Assembly: GCA_031431435.1 (NCBI GenBank)
Contig: JANPDI010000119.1
Span: forward strand, 1 to 64,000
Origin: UKL13-2 sp031431435
GTDB taxonomy: Bacteria; Pseudomonadota; Gammaproteobacteria; Burkholderiales; Usitatibacteraceae
Direction of reading: 5' to 3'
Length of the DNA stretch: 64,000 nt
The notes beneath the pieces were generated by a model. The model saw nothing but the letters and a program-made list of their open reading frames with translations, did no database searches and was not told where the DNA came from. Each line of letters opens with the position of its first letter. Position 1 is the first letter of the stretch. This document shows positions 13,880 to 22,104 of this stretch, piece by piece. Made by a program: the position numbers and the translations under genes.

Positions 13880-14479
13880 ATGAAAATTGCCCTGCTTGCC
13901 GCATTGACGGCATCACTGTTTTCCGCTGCCGCCGTTGCTTCAACAGTTGGCCAACCCGCGCCGGATTTCAGCTTGACCGACCTGTCAGGCAAAACGGTGA
14001 AATTGGCCGACTTCAAGGGTAAACATGTTGTACTCGAATGGCACAACCCGGCGTGTCCGTTTGTCGTCAAGCACTACGACTCGGGCAATATGCAAAGCCT
14101 GCAGAACAAATACGACGTAAAAGACACGGTATGGCTGACCATTAATTCGACCAATCCGTCACACCAGGACTACATGCCTGACGGCAAACTGAAGGCCTAT
14201 GTCGCCGACAAAAAGGCGACGCCGGACAGTTACTTGACGGATGCCGACGGCAAAATCGGTCGGGCCTATGCGGCAAAGACAACCCCGCATATGTATGTGA
14301 TCAATCCGGCGGGCATGTTGGTTTACGCAGGCGCCATCGACGACAAACGCGGCACCAACAAGGACGAAATCAAGACGGCAAAAAATTTCCTTGTGGCCGC
14401 ACTGGATGAATCAAAAGCCGGTAAATCCGTCACGGCGGCGTCAACCACGCCATACGGTTGCAGCGTCAAGTACAAATAA
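13880..14479 (+). CDS. Secreted redoxin (AhpC/TSA or TlpA-like) family protein
   Basis: A 199-aa protein with a signal peptide (MKIALLAALTASLFSAAAVAS), so periplasmic. The thioredoxin-fold core starts at GQPAPDFSLTDLSGKTVKLADFKGKHVVLEWHNPACPFVVKHY; the single Cys in NPACPFV is the likely peroxidatic or redox cysteine. A conserved C-terminal GCSVKY adds a second Cys, so a two-Cys disulfide is possible. TPHMYVINPAGMLVYAGAID carries the cis-Pro loop. It probably reduces peroxides or protein disulfides. A strong terminator follows 40 nt after the stop, and no partner gene is adjacent. Confidence 0.85.
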   Translation: MKIALLAALTASLFSAAAVASTVGQPAPDFSLTDLSGKTVKLADFKGKHVVLEWHNPACPFVVKHYDSGNMQSLQNKYDVKDTVWLTINSTNPSHQDYMPDGKLKAYVADKKATPDSYLTDADGKIGRAYAAKTTPHMYVINPAGMLVYAGAIDDKRGTNKDEIKTAKNFLVAALDESKAGKSVTAASTTPYGCSVKYK

Positions 14480-14518
14480 ACAACGCAAGCGGACTGGCGG
14501 CGGCGCCTTAGTCCGACC

Positions 14519-14553
14519 CAACAAAAAACCCGCCAATGGCGGGTTTTTTGTTG
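14519..14553. terminator. Bidirectional terminator between the redoxin and Crp/Fnr genes
   Basis: A 16-bp stem CAACAAAAAACCCGCC/GGCGGGTTTTTTGTTG with a 3-nt AAT loop. A- and T-tracts on both arms suit termination in both directions for the convergent genes. Confidence 0.95.
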
Positions 14554-14567
14554 GCCACTGCCCGGCG

Positions 14568-15218
14568 TCAATTGATCCGCATATGTTCGTTAAGAATCGT
14601 GATCGACTTGCGGTGAACCGCGATAAAGCCGCCATCTTGCAGGTCCTGTAAGGTGCGGTTCACCATTTCGCGCGATGCACCGATCATGCTCGCCAGATCC
14701 TTTTGCGTAAATGGCTCGCCGACGACGCGGCGGCCATTCGACATAATGGCAAGTTCGAGCAAAATGCGCGCGACCCGGCTCGAAATATCATGCAGCGCGA
14801 GGTCACCAATCTTTCGATCGGCGGCACGCAACCGTCTGGCCAGCGTCACCAACACCTTGTGGGCAATATCGGGCGACGATGCGATCGCACGCTCAAATGC
14901 GCGGTAGGAAAGCACCTGTAGATGGCAACGCTCGAGGGTGGCAACACTGGCGCTGCGGGTTTCGTGGTCAAACATTGGCAACTCACCAAAAAATTCGCCC
15001 GGCCCGAGCGTCTTCAGAATGACTTCGCGCGACTCGTCATCGGGGTCGACTGAAAACACCTTGACGTTTCCGGTGACGATCACATAAAGCGAATCGGCCG
15101 TTTCCCCTTCGCGCAGCACATATTCGCCCTTCTCAAACACGCGCAGCGACAAATGCGCGCCAATGCTGGCAAGCTGCATCTCGTTCATGTCGTGAAACAG
15201 CGGGACGGCGTTAAGCAT
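14568..15218 (-). CDS. Crp/Fnr-family transcription regulator
   Basis: A 216-aa regulator from ATG 15218. The N-terminal cyclic-nucleotide-binding fold has FEKGEYVLREGETADSLYVIVTGNVKV and LGPGEFFGELPMFDHETRSASV. A long dimerisation helix follows, then a C-terminal winged helix with the recognition segment KDLASMIGASREMVNRTLQDLQDGG. There is no N-terminal cysteine cluster, so it is not an FNR-type oxygen sensor. A TTG start at 15269 would add 17 residues and cannot be excluded; neither start has a strong ribosome-binding site. CCAAT-N9-ATTGG lies upstream at 15291-15309 as a possible operator. Confidence 0.85.
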   Translation of the reverse strand: MLNAVPLFHDMNEMQLASIGAHLSLRVFEKGEYVLREGETADSLYVIVTGNVKVFSVDPDDESREVILKTLGPGEFFGELPMFDHETRSASVATLERCHLQVLSYRAFERAIASSPDIAHKVLVTLARRLRAADRKIGDLALHDISSRVARILLELAIMSNGRRVVGEPFTQKDLASMIGASREMVNRTLQDLQDGGFIAVHRKSITILNEHMRIN

Positions 15219-15375
15219 TCTGGATTGTTTATTTGGATGATTGGCGGCCCCATACCTGGCAGCCTGCAACGTGTCGGATGATTATTAGCGCCAATATGAC
15301 ACAAATTGGAATTGCCCACCCGCCCTGATTGCGGGGCGGACATGGCGACCAAACCGGTATCGCGGCTTGGTGCGC

Positions 15376-16020
15376 CTATTCGGACACACCCAAATGCCGC
15401 ATGGTGAGGCGCCGAACGATATGCAACCGCAAATGAAAAAAATGATCGGCATTCGGCACAACGCATACCGGGATTTCACGCGGGCGCGCCCACTTGAGTG
15501 AATCGGCCAATGGCACCGTTTCATCGTTCTCGCCGTGGATGAGCAGGGTTGATACGGGCGGCTTGCCCCCGCCGGCGATGTTGGCCCAATGTGACATGCG
15601 CTCAAAAGCGGGTGCCACCAATACCATTTCATCTGCGGCTATTTGCGCTGAGGCGGCGAGGGTAACGGCGCCGCCAAACGAAAAACCCGCCAACCAGAGT
15701 GGTTTGCCGGGATGCGTTTGCTGCGCGTAGGCCAACACCGCCAGCAAATCATCGGTCTCTCCGCGCCCGTCGTCATGCGCGCCCTCGGTTTTTCCCACGC
15801 CGCGAAAGTTGAAACGATAAGTTGCCGCGCCCGCATCGAACATCGCGCGCGCGAGCGTTGTGATGACCTTGTTATCCATGGTCCCGCCAAATACAGGATG
15901 CGGGTGGGCGATGATGGCGACCGCCCGCGGCGGCGAATCGCCCGAAACATGTGCGGCGATCTCGATGGCGCCTGCGGGGCCGGCGATCAGGGATTTTTCA
16001 TTCGGGAACCGGATCGCCAT
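15376..16020 (-). CDS. Alpha/beta hydrolase
   Basis: A 214-aa cytoplasmic hydrolase. It shows AIIAHPHPVFGGTMDNKV near the N-terminus, RFNFRGVGKTEG, the nucleophile elbow GFSFGG, the acid loop LIHGENDETVP and the catalytic His in NADHFFHLRL. Length and motifs match the small CocE/dienelactone-hydrolase-like group often annotated as alpha/beta hydrolase; the substrate is unknown. Its start overlaps the stop of the ferredoxin gene by 1 nt (TAATG), so it is the last gene of the VanZ-ferredoxin-hydrolase operon. Confidence 0.88.
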   Translation of the reverse strand: MAIRFPNEKSLIAGPAGAIEIAAHVSGDSPPRAVAIIAHPHPVFGGTMDNKVITTLARAMFDAGAATYRFNFRGVGKTEGAHDDGRGETDDLLAVLAYAQQTHPGKPLWLAGFSFGGAVTLAASAQIAADEMVLVAPAFERMSHWANIAGGGKPPVSTLLIHGENDETVPLADSLKWARPREIPVCVVPNADHFFHLRLHIVRRLTMRHLGVSE

Positions 16021-16328
16021 TAAATTTTCAGTCTTTCCACAATCCGCCCGTTTTGCAAATGTTCGCTGATGATTTCATCAATATCGCTGGCATCGACATA
16101 GGTGTACCAAACTTCCTCCGGATAGACGACCATTACCGGGCCTTCGGGGCACCGGTCGAGGCAACCGGCGGTGTTAATGCGAATTTGCCCCTCGCCATTC
16201 AGGCCGAGCTGTTTAATACGTTGCTTGGCATAACCGCGCATACCCTCGGCACCATTCTGGTTGCAGCATTGTTCACCCTCTTTTCGCTGGTTCGTGCAAA
16301 AAAAGACGTGGTGTTGGTAGTAACTCAT
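16020..16328 (-). CDS. Thioredoxin-like [2Fe-2S] ferredoxin
   Basis: A 102-aa protein of the thioredoxin-fold 2Fe-2S ferredoxin family. The cysteines FFCTNQRKEGEQCC and NTAGCLDRCPEGPVMVVYPE match the cluster ligands of this group, related to the NuoE-like and cyanobacterial-type small ferredoxins. It may carry electrons for an unidentified cytoplasmic partner. It overlaps the VanZ gene by 4 nt at its start and the hydrolase by 1 nt at its end, so all three are made from one transcript. Confidence 0.88.
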   Translation of the reverse strand: MSYYQHHVFFCTNQRKEGEQCCNQNGAEGMRGYAKQRIKQLGLNGEGQIRINTAGCLDRCPEGPVMVVYPEEVWYTYVDASDIDEIISEHLQNGRIVERLKI

Positions 16329-17500
16329 TTTTTACCTTCCGGATCGGCGATAAGATCGCTGGTGGTGGCTTCGTCAACAACGTGAAACCGGTTTCTCATA
16401 AAAACGATGGTCAGGAATACAAATGCGGCGAGTGGCCATATTTCGTTCAACCATCTTGTCAAACTCGTAAAGTTGGTCAGCTGGCCGTAGGGCCAGTTAA
16501 AAATCCGCAGCGTTTCCTCAAGCGCAGAATACACGCTTGAAATTTTTGCCATGACGCCGCCCGCAAACACCAGTATCGTCGCCCAAAATGCACGCCAACG
16601 ATAGCGTATGCGGCAAAGCGGTATAAACAAAATAATACCGGCACCAACACCAAACACCGTGGCAGGCGACAACGACGCGGCAATCAGCGGCGCCTTTAGC
16701 AGTAACGCCGCCATCGCCAGCTTGACGAGTAATCCACCGGCCAGGATGACGCCCACTTTCGACATAAGCCGTTTTTCGCTGCGAAGCAATAACGAAACAA
16801 ATAATGAAAAGGCCATGACATTCAGTGCCACGCCGACCGTTTGCGGCAACAGGATCAACAGGTCGTAGGTGGGCTGGTCTGGCATGCCACGGGCACCATT
16901 GGCGCTGTTACCGGCAATCAGTCCTGCTTCAAAAAACGGAATCGCCGGGTTCAGCTGGGCAACAAACCAGACCGCCAGCAACAACAACCCCCAATCAATC
17001 GTCGATCCGTATGCAAATATGTGCGTGCGCCATTGGCCGAGTTGCGCGATCAGACGACGGCCCGTCGACAACGAAACAAATACCGCCCCCAATGCGCCGC
17101 CCAGCGTATTGGTCAGCAGGTCGACGGGGGACGATACCCGCCCAGGTAAAAAGGCCTGCATCAACTCAAGCGCCGCAGACAGCCCGAATCCGGCGGCGAT
17201 GGCGCAACACAGCGCCAACGAGTGGACAAGCCCACTCCGCAAATGTTGGAAACGCCGGCGGATTGGTCCGACCAGCAGGGCGCCCAGCGGAATATAGGCA
17301 ATGGTATTAATGGCCACGTCAAAAACTGTTAAATATTTCGGCCATAAAAACAGTGTGATTGTTTGCGGCGTTTGCCAACCCACAAACGGATTCAGGCTCG
17401 CGTAAATCAACACCAGCCCGTACACAATCAATGCAACGCGGCTCACATGCACGCGCTGTCGCGTCATATTGTTTTCTGTGAACACCGGGGCCTGCGACAT
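16325..17500 (-). CDS. VanZ-family multi-spanning membrane protein
   Basis: A 391-aa integral membrane protein with about nine or ten hydrophobic segments. The N-terminal half matches VanZ: VALIVYGLVLIYASLNPF, DVAINTIAYIPLGALL and the conserved LELMQAFLPGRVSSPVDLLTNTLGGALGA block. The C-terminal half is an additional membrane domain without a clear family. VanZ of the enterococcal Tn1546 gives low teicoplanin resistance; the role of chromosomal homologues is unknown, and this is not evidence of glycopeptide resistance. It is the first gene of a three-gene operon with ATGA coupling to the ferredoxin. A start at a later ATG (MTRQRVH) is possible. Confidence 0.85.
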   Translation of the reverse strand: MSQAPVFTENNMTRQRVHVSRVALIVYGLVLIYASLNPFVGWQTPQTITLFLWPKYLTVFDVAINTIAYIPLGALLVGPIRRRFQHLRSGLVHSLALCCAIAAGFGLSAALELMQAFLPGRVSSPVDLLTNTLGGALGAVFVSLSTGRRLIAQLGQWRTHIFAYGSTIDWGLLLLAVWFVAQLNPAIPFFEAGLIAGNSANGARGMPDQPTYDLLILLPQTVGVALNVMAFSLFVSLLLRSEKRLMSKVGVILAGGLLVKLAMAALLLKAPLIAASLSPATVFGVGAGIILFIPLCRIRYRWRAFWATILVFAGGVMAKISSVYSALEETLRIFNWPYGQLTNFTSLTRWLNEIWPLAAFVFLTIVFMRNRFHVVDEATTSDLIADPEGKK

Positions 17501-17530
17501 GAGGGATATTGCGCCGGTTCTGAAATGTGA

Positions 17531-18052
17531 CTAGGCGACGACAACCAATTCACGCTGATATCGTGACGCATTGTCGACGTAATGTTGCGCGATCCCGTGA
17601 ATCATTGTGATTTCGTCATCACTTAACTGCCTGACGACCCTGCCCGGCGCGCCAAGTACCAACGATCCGTCCGGAATGACCTTACCCTCTGCAATCAACG
17701 ATCCCGCACCGATCAGACAATTGCGTCCGATGACGGCATTGTTCAGTATCACCGCTTTGATGCCGATGAGTGAGCCCTCTTTCACAAGACAGCCATGCAG
17801 CATGACCATATGCCCGACCGAAACATTTTTCTCCAGTGTGAGCGCTACGCCCTCATCGGTATGCAGCACCGCGCCGTCCTGAATATTGACGTTTTCGCCG
17901 AGCGTGATCGTGTTATTGTCGCCGCGGATGGTGACACCAAACCAGACGTTGGCATTTTTTTCCAGCACCACGTCACCAATGACGCTTGCATTTTCCGCCA
18001 CGTAGTTGTTGCCGTGCAATTGCGGGGTCTTGTCGCCGAGCGAATAAAGCAT
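17531..18052 (-). CDS. Gamma carbonic anhydrase family protein
   Basis: A 173-aa left-handed beta-helix protein with hexapeptide repeats, of the gamma-class carbonic anhydrase (YrdA/CaiE-like) family. It shows VWFGVTIRGDNNTITLG, NIQDGAVLHTDEG and SVGHMVMLHGC, in which the three His are the trimer-interface metal ligands, followed by PGRVVRQLSDDEI. Many members lack measurable carbonic anhydrase activity, so the reaction is uncertain. It stands alone with non-coding sequence upstream. Confidence 0.9.
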   Translation of the reverse strand: MLYSLGDKTPQLHGNNYVAENASVIGDVVLEKNANVWFGVTIRGDNNTITLGENVNIQDGAVLHTDEGVALTLEKNVSVGHMVMLHGCLVKEGSLIGIKAVILNNAVIGRNCLIGAGSLIAEGKVIPDGSLVLGAPGRVVRQLSDDEITMIHGIAQHYVDNASRYQRELVVVA

Positions 18053-18395
18053 GATGTCCTCACTGATAAGCGGCCATTTTCGCCTAAATCTGCGCTAGAC
18101 ACCATTTATGCCTTGCGGGTTTTGAAACATGGCCTGAGGCGTCGACTGACCTGCGCCGTCTCTTTTCAGCGTTGGTTTTTCATTGCCGCCGTTCCGGGTG
18201 GCGCTGCTTCCATGCATTGCGGCCAGCCGTCACCCGGATCAGCGCTGTCAGGAATTGACCTGATGGCGTTGTTGATGCGGCTGGTCCGGCGCGTAACAGG
18301 GTCACGCCGCAACGACTTGGTGAATGACTGGCCAGCGCAAATTTTACATTCCGTTCGGCATTACCGCCGGCGGCTGATCCGCTGACGAGGCGCCC
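18053..18395. other. 343-bp intergenic region, no gene seen
   Basis: It lies between the start of the gamma carbonic anhydrase gene and the stop of the downstream-facing LytTR regulator, both on the minus strand. It should hold the promoter of the former and the end of the latter's transcript. I see no convincing terminator, tRNA or small gene in it. Confidence 0.5.
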
Positions 18396-19166
18396 CTACA
18401 TCTGTTTGAACAGGTGTGAAAATGGCCTCGAGACGGTCAGATTTTCTTTGCGGCCCCTGACCTTTACCGTGGCCTGACCACGAAAGTCGCGGGTGACGGC
18501 CTCGATTGCCGCGGCTTGAACAATGGTCGAACGGTGTATCTGCCAGAATTTTTCGTTGTCGACGCCCTCAAGCAATTCTTTGATGGGCGTTTTGATCAGG
18601 GCATCAAACTCTTTGGTGGCGACCAGCGTGTATTTTTCGTCTGCCTGGAAAAACAGCACCTCGTCAATTGGAATCAAACGCAGATTCGAGCCGATGTTTG
18701 CCTTGATCCACTTCAGCTTTTCCGCGCCGGGATTGAGGCGTGCGGCCAGATGTTGCATTAGCGCCTCTAAATTCTGCGGCTGTGCGGGTACCGCCGTCAG
18801 ACGTTCCTTGAGTCGTTCAACAGCCGCCTGCAATCGTTCGTCGCTATAAGGTTTAAGGACATAGTCGATCGCCCCGGTGTTGAATGCATCAACCGCGTAT
18901 TGGTCGAAGGCTGTGACAAAAACAATATGGCATTTAAGCTCGCGATTTGACGCAAGACTCTTTGCGACTTCAATACCGGTCATCTCTGGCATCTGAATAT
19001 CCAGAAACGCCAGCGTTGGATGATGCTCTGCAATCGCTTCCAATGCCGCCTCACCGTCACCCACATCGGCAACAATGGACAGCTCGGGCCAGAGCTTGGC
19101 GAGTTTCGCTTTTAGTTGCGCGCGGAGGATGGGTTCGTCTTCAGCGATGATGGCAGTAAATGTCAT
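18396..19166 (-). CDS. LytTR-family response regulator 1
   Basis: A 256-aa regulator. The receiver domain (1-120) has the acidic pocket EDEP, the phospho-acceptor Asp in LAFLDIQMPEM, the switch Thr in VFVTAFDQY and Lys in VLKPY. The C-terminal LytTR DNA-binding domain (about 150-256) shows LKWIKANIGSNLRLIPIDEVLFFQADEKYT and FWQIHRSTIV. It is the likely partner of the kinase encoded at 19336-21660. It is paralogous to the regulator at 22105-22887; both end in the same SHLFKQM/THLFKQM motif. Its first ten codons are duplicated 135 bp upstream. Confidence 0.92.
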   Translation of the reverse strand: MTFTAIIAEDEPILRAQLKAKLAKLWPELSIVADVGDGEAALEAIAEHHPTLAFLDIQMPEMTGIEVAKSLASNRELKCHIVFVTAFDQYAVDAFNTGAIDYVLKPYSDERLQAAVERLKERLTAVPAQPQNLEALMQHLAARLNPGAEKLKWIKANIGSNLRLIPIDEVLFFQADEKYTLVATKEFDALIKTPIKELLEGVDNEKFWQIHRSTIVQAAAIEAVTRDFRGQATVKVRGRKENLTVSRPFSHLFKQM

Positions 19167-19175
19167 GGACTTATC

Positions 19176-19301
19176 TCAATGTTGGGTTGCTGCTTGCGAC
19201 TCACGCGTGCCCTGCATGGCACTTGTGCGTTTGCGGGCGCGAAACATGTTTCGCGCATTCCCCGCACACGTGTCTTCGGCGATGATGGCAGTAAATGTCA
19301 T
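19176..19301 (-). other. 41-codon ORF starting with a duplicate of the response regulator's first 10 codons
   Basis: Plus-strand bases 19272-19303 repeat 19137-19168 with 31 of 32 identical. Read on the minus strand this gives a second start coding MTFTAIIAED, which then diverges and ends at TGA 19176-19178, 10 nt before the real regulator start. It looks like the remnant of a partial duplication, now perhaps an upstream ORF in the leader. I do not claim it makes a functional protein. Confidence 0.55.
19237..19256. promoter_or_regulatory. 20-bp perfect palindrome upstream of response regulator 1
   Basis: GCGCGAAACATGTTTCGCGC reads identically on both strands. It lies in the 169-bp gap between the kinase stop and the regulator start, inside the duplicated-start ORF. 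Perfect dyads of this length often bind dimeric regulators; this one's ligand is unknown. Confidence 0.5.
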
Positions 19302-19335
19302 GGTCGGCCATTGGTCACGATTCAAATAAATTAGA

Positions 19336-21660
19336 TCATGCCACGGGGGGATCGATCAATGCGGACTTCTTGCGTTTACGCCACCAGAACCAATAGATGA
19401 TGAAACCAACCAACACAAACGGTGAAAGTACCGGGAAAACCGAGACCAGGATGAGAATCGGGATACCGATGGCCAGTCCGACAAACAAAAAGCCGAGCCC
19501 GTAAATGACCGCCACCAGGATCAATGCCACCAGTGAGAGAACGCCAAACACGAGCATGAATACCGCGGTTCCGAGCGCCATGCCTTCCAAGCCCGAAATA
19601 CGGGTATCACCGACGCTAAGCGGGATCATATCTGTTGCAAGGCCAACCATGCTCACCAAAAATACAACGCCGAGAACAGCAACAATGGCGACAAACACTT
19701 TGACCAATATGCCAGCCCAAGCATTGTGCGTGCGCACGGCAACGTTGAGTGTTTTAGCACTCCATGATTTTGGCGTAGCCGGCTTAGCCTGAGCAGGCGA
19801 CGCCGTTGGATCGCTTGCGAATGCCGTCGAACCCGCTGCCGGGGTTTCGATGGTGGCAATCACACCGTTGGGCGAATTCGACTCGAGTGTGAATTTTGCC
19901 TCGTCGCCAAACAGCGCGAGCAGGCGCTCACGCACATTCGCCAACCCAATGCCGCCGCCGGTCTGGATCGGCGAGTCTGAGAGCCCCCTGCCGGTATCCT
20001 TGACCATGATGCGAATCGTCGGGCGCCCACCAACGTCAACTTTTTCGGCAATGACATCAATGCGGCCGCCTTCGCGTTGTGGTTCGAGTCCGTGTTTGAT
20101 TGCATTTTCCACCAACGATGGCAGCATCAGCGGCGGGAACGGCAGGTTTTCCAGTTCCGCCGGCACCTCAATGCCGAACTCAAGCCGTGTGCCCATGCGC
20201 ATTTTGAGGATGTTCAGATATGCCCGCACCAACTCTATTTCCTGGCCGACTGTCGAGATGTTTTCGCGCATTTTCGGCAGCGTCGCACGCAGATATTGGA
20301 TCAAATGACCCGTCATTTTGTTTGCCTGCTGCGGGTCGACTTCGGTCAATGCCTGAACATTGGCCAACGTGTTGTAGAGGAAATGCGGCTCGACCTGCGC
20401 CTGCAATGCCATCAGTTTTGCCTCGACGATCTGACGGTTGACGTTGGCAAACTCGGCTTCCTGGGTTTTTTCGCTTGCCACTTCCAAGGCGCGGCGCGAA
20501 CGCCCGATGTAAATCTTCACAATGATCAAGATGATAAAAAGCGGAATGAAGGCAACGATCAGCGCGGCACCAATGCCGACGCGTCGAAAATCATTCGAAA
20601 CTTTGCGACGGATGTCCTCACGAAATTCCGGCGGCAATGGCGGTGTGGGTGCACCGATATCAATTCCGTTTATTTGAAGCATTGATTTTTCCGGCGCACC
20701 GATGGTGATATCTCCCTTGATGCGCGTACCACCCAACATGCCGTCAATATTGACGGTATCCTCACCGCCCTTTTTGGTAATGGTGAGATCGTTTGTGTCA
20801 CCCGGCTTGTCGCTGTTGCTGCTTTTTAACTTGATGCTCGATACCTTGTTTGACTTATCCTCTGCGCCACCTGACGATGTTTTGCTATCGGCAATTGTTG
20901 GCGTGATGCGCGTGGTTGGGGTCGTCGGCGTGGTCGGCGTCGTTGGCGTGGTCGGCGTTGTTTTCCCCACTTCGTCGCCTATTGGCTGGCCGGTGTTTAC
21001 GCTGAACTTTCCGCTCTTGATTTTATTAAGCGTGTCATTTGCCTCGCGTTCTTTCGCCTTTGCTTCGGCGATGGCCTTGTCAAAGGCGGCGAACGCCGTC
21101 GGATCATCAAGGCCGACCCGCGCTTGTGCGGCGGCGGCTTCTTTTCGCGCGCCCTGCAGCTCCCTTATTTTTTCGCGTGCGGATTCCAAATCACCCTGCG
21201 CAGATTCACGCGCTCTTTCACGTTGCTCACGCGCGGTCTCTTTTGCCTGGCGGCGCTGCTCTTGCTCAAGTTCGCTCGCCGCCCGGCGCGCTTCTTTTGC
21301 TGCCCGGACGGAATCAGCCTTGGCTCTTTTGGCATCGCTCTCTGCGCTCGAAAGCTCGGCCCGCGCGCCTTCAATTTCTTTCAACGCCTTGGCGAGTTCT
21401 GCTTTGCGCGCCGGATCGGTGGTTCGTTCGCCCATGGATTTGACCACCCGCTCCGCAATGGTGAGCGCGTTATCGCCGAAGGTACGGTCGATTTCCCGTT
21501 GAATGGCGCGGTTTTCGGTAGACGACTTGCCCGAGTCTGATAGACGGATCACGTTGAACGGCACAGTGAAAAGCGCCAACATGAGGAACGTAAATAGCCC
21601 GGTGAGCGCCAATACCCACCATGGTGTCTTGTACAAAAGATTGCCGATTGCTTTGAACAT
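19336..21660 (-). CDS. LytS/YehU-type sensor histidine kinase with extra C-terminal membrane domain
   Basis: A 774-aa kinase. One membrane helix (about 15-37) is followed by a long charged Ala/Glu/Arg/Lys coiled coil (about 60-230), a run of TPT repeats, a small hydrophilic domain and a second helix (about 360-385). The His_kinase core follows: LQAQVEPHFLYNTLANVQ with the phospho-accepting His near 425, then the ATPase motifs SLVENAIKHGLEP and VKDTGRGLS with GGIGLANVRERL. Unusually, after the ATPase domain there is a Pro/Ala linker and about four more hydrophobic segments (about 665-760) ending in a basic WWRKRKK tail. It probably phosphorylates the regulator at 18396-19166. Confidence 0.9.
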   Translation of the reverse strand: MFKAIGNLLYKTPWWVLALTGLFTFLMLALFTVPFNVIRLSDSGKSSTENRAIQREIDRTFGDNALTIAERVVKSMGERTTDPARKAELAKALKEIEGARAELSSAESDAKRAKADSVRAAKEARRAASELEQEQRRQAKETAREQRERARESAQGDLESAREKIRELQGARKEAAAAQARVGLDDPTAFAAFDKAIAEAKAKEREANDTLNKIKSGKFSVNTGQPIGDEVGKTTPTTPTTPTTPTTPTTRITPTIADSKTSSGGAEDKSNKVSSIKLKSSNSDKPGDTNDLTITKKGGEDTVNIDGMLGGTRIKGDITIGAPEKSMLQINGIDIGAPTPPLPPEFREDIRRKVSNDFRRVGIGAALIVAFIPLFIILIIVKIYIGRSRRALEVASEKTQEAEFANVNRQIVEAKLMALQAQVEPHFLYNTLANVQALTEVDPQQANKMTGHLIQYLRATLPKMRENISTVGQEIELVRAYLNILKMRMGTRLEFGIEVPAELENLPFPPLMLPSLVENAIKHGLEPQREGGRIDVIAEKVDVGGRPTIRIMVKDTGRGLSDSPIQTGGGIGLANVRERLLALFGDEAKFTLESNSPNGVIATIETPAAGSTAFASDPTASPAQAKPATPKSWSAKTLNVAVRTHNAWAGILVKVFVAIVAVLGVVFLVSMVGLATDMIPLSVGDTRISGLEGMALGTAVFMLVFGVLSLVALILVAVIYGLGFLFVGLAIGIPILILVSVFPVLSPFVLVGFIIYWFWWRKRKKSALIDPPVA

Positions 21661-21709
21661 ATTGTCAGTTTAAGGCGGAATGATTAATTTGCGGACTTAC
21701 CAGCACCGG

Positions 21710-21829
21710 CTATTCTTCGATTACAACCCAAAGCAGCATGGTTGTGGCGATGCCGACCAACGTGACGATCCAAAGCCACGCCGGCATTTCTGCCACTTGG
21801 GAGGTGATTGCCCAAACGATTGTCATCAT
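21710..21829 (-). CDS. Small single-span membrane protein (39 aa)
   Basis: A short ORF between the two kinase-regulator pairs. From ATG 21829 or 21826 it reads MMTIVWAITSQVAEMP, then a hydrophobic helix AWLWIVTLVGIATTMLLWVV and a short acidic end IEE. An AGGCG element lies about 5-9 nt before the start. Composition is that of a genuine small inner-membrane protein. I know of no named family. Its position, in line with the flanking genes, suggests it could modulate one of the sensor kinases; that is inference. Confidence 0.55.
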   Translation of the reverse strand: MMTIVWAITSQVAEMPAWLWIVTLVGIATTMLLWVVIEE

Positions 21830-22104
21830 GTGCGCCTGTATCGATTAATTCGGTATACGGCGGAGCATATTGTCTGGCCACGCGATGCTCAATCCAGATT
21901 GGGCTGGAATGCAGAAACCACCGGTCGACTTGCGGTCTGTCCGGATGGGCCACATGGCGATTTATGATGAAAACCATGGTTGCAAAGTTGTTTAAGGACG
22001 GCTTATTTCAGGCATTTATGCCCGAAAACGATTGTCAGTAAAGGACTTTGCCTTTTCAAAGGCAGGCGCGCCTTGATTTTTCCGCGCCGGGCGTGCAACC
22101 CGGC
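21830..22104. other. 275-bp intergenic region, no gene seen
   Basis: It separates response regulator 2 (ending 22105) from the small membrane gene. It has a weak GCC/GGC hairpin around 22050 but no terminator with a T-tract on the minus strand. A promoter for the downstream kinase gene could lie here. Confidence 0.4.

Noticed and set aside
15291..15309. CCAAT-N9-ATTGG dyad as a proven Crp/Fnr autoregulatory site
   Set aside because: Arms are only 5 bp and differ from the TTGAT-N4-ATCAA or TGTGA-N6-TCACA consensus; mentioned only as a possibility.
16325..17500. VanZ homologue as evidence of glycopeptide resistance
   Set aside because: There are no vanA, vanH or vanX genes nearby, and chromosomal VanZ-domain proteins are common in Gram-negative bacteria without such a role.
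20702..21502. 266-codon frame antisense to the sensor kinase coiled coil
   Set aside because: Ser/Ala-rich product typical of the complement of Glu/Arg/Ala coding repeats; the kinase frame is well supported.
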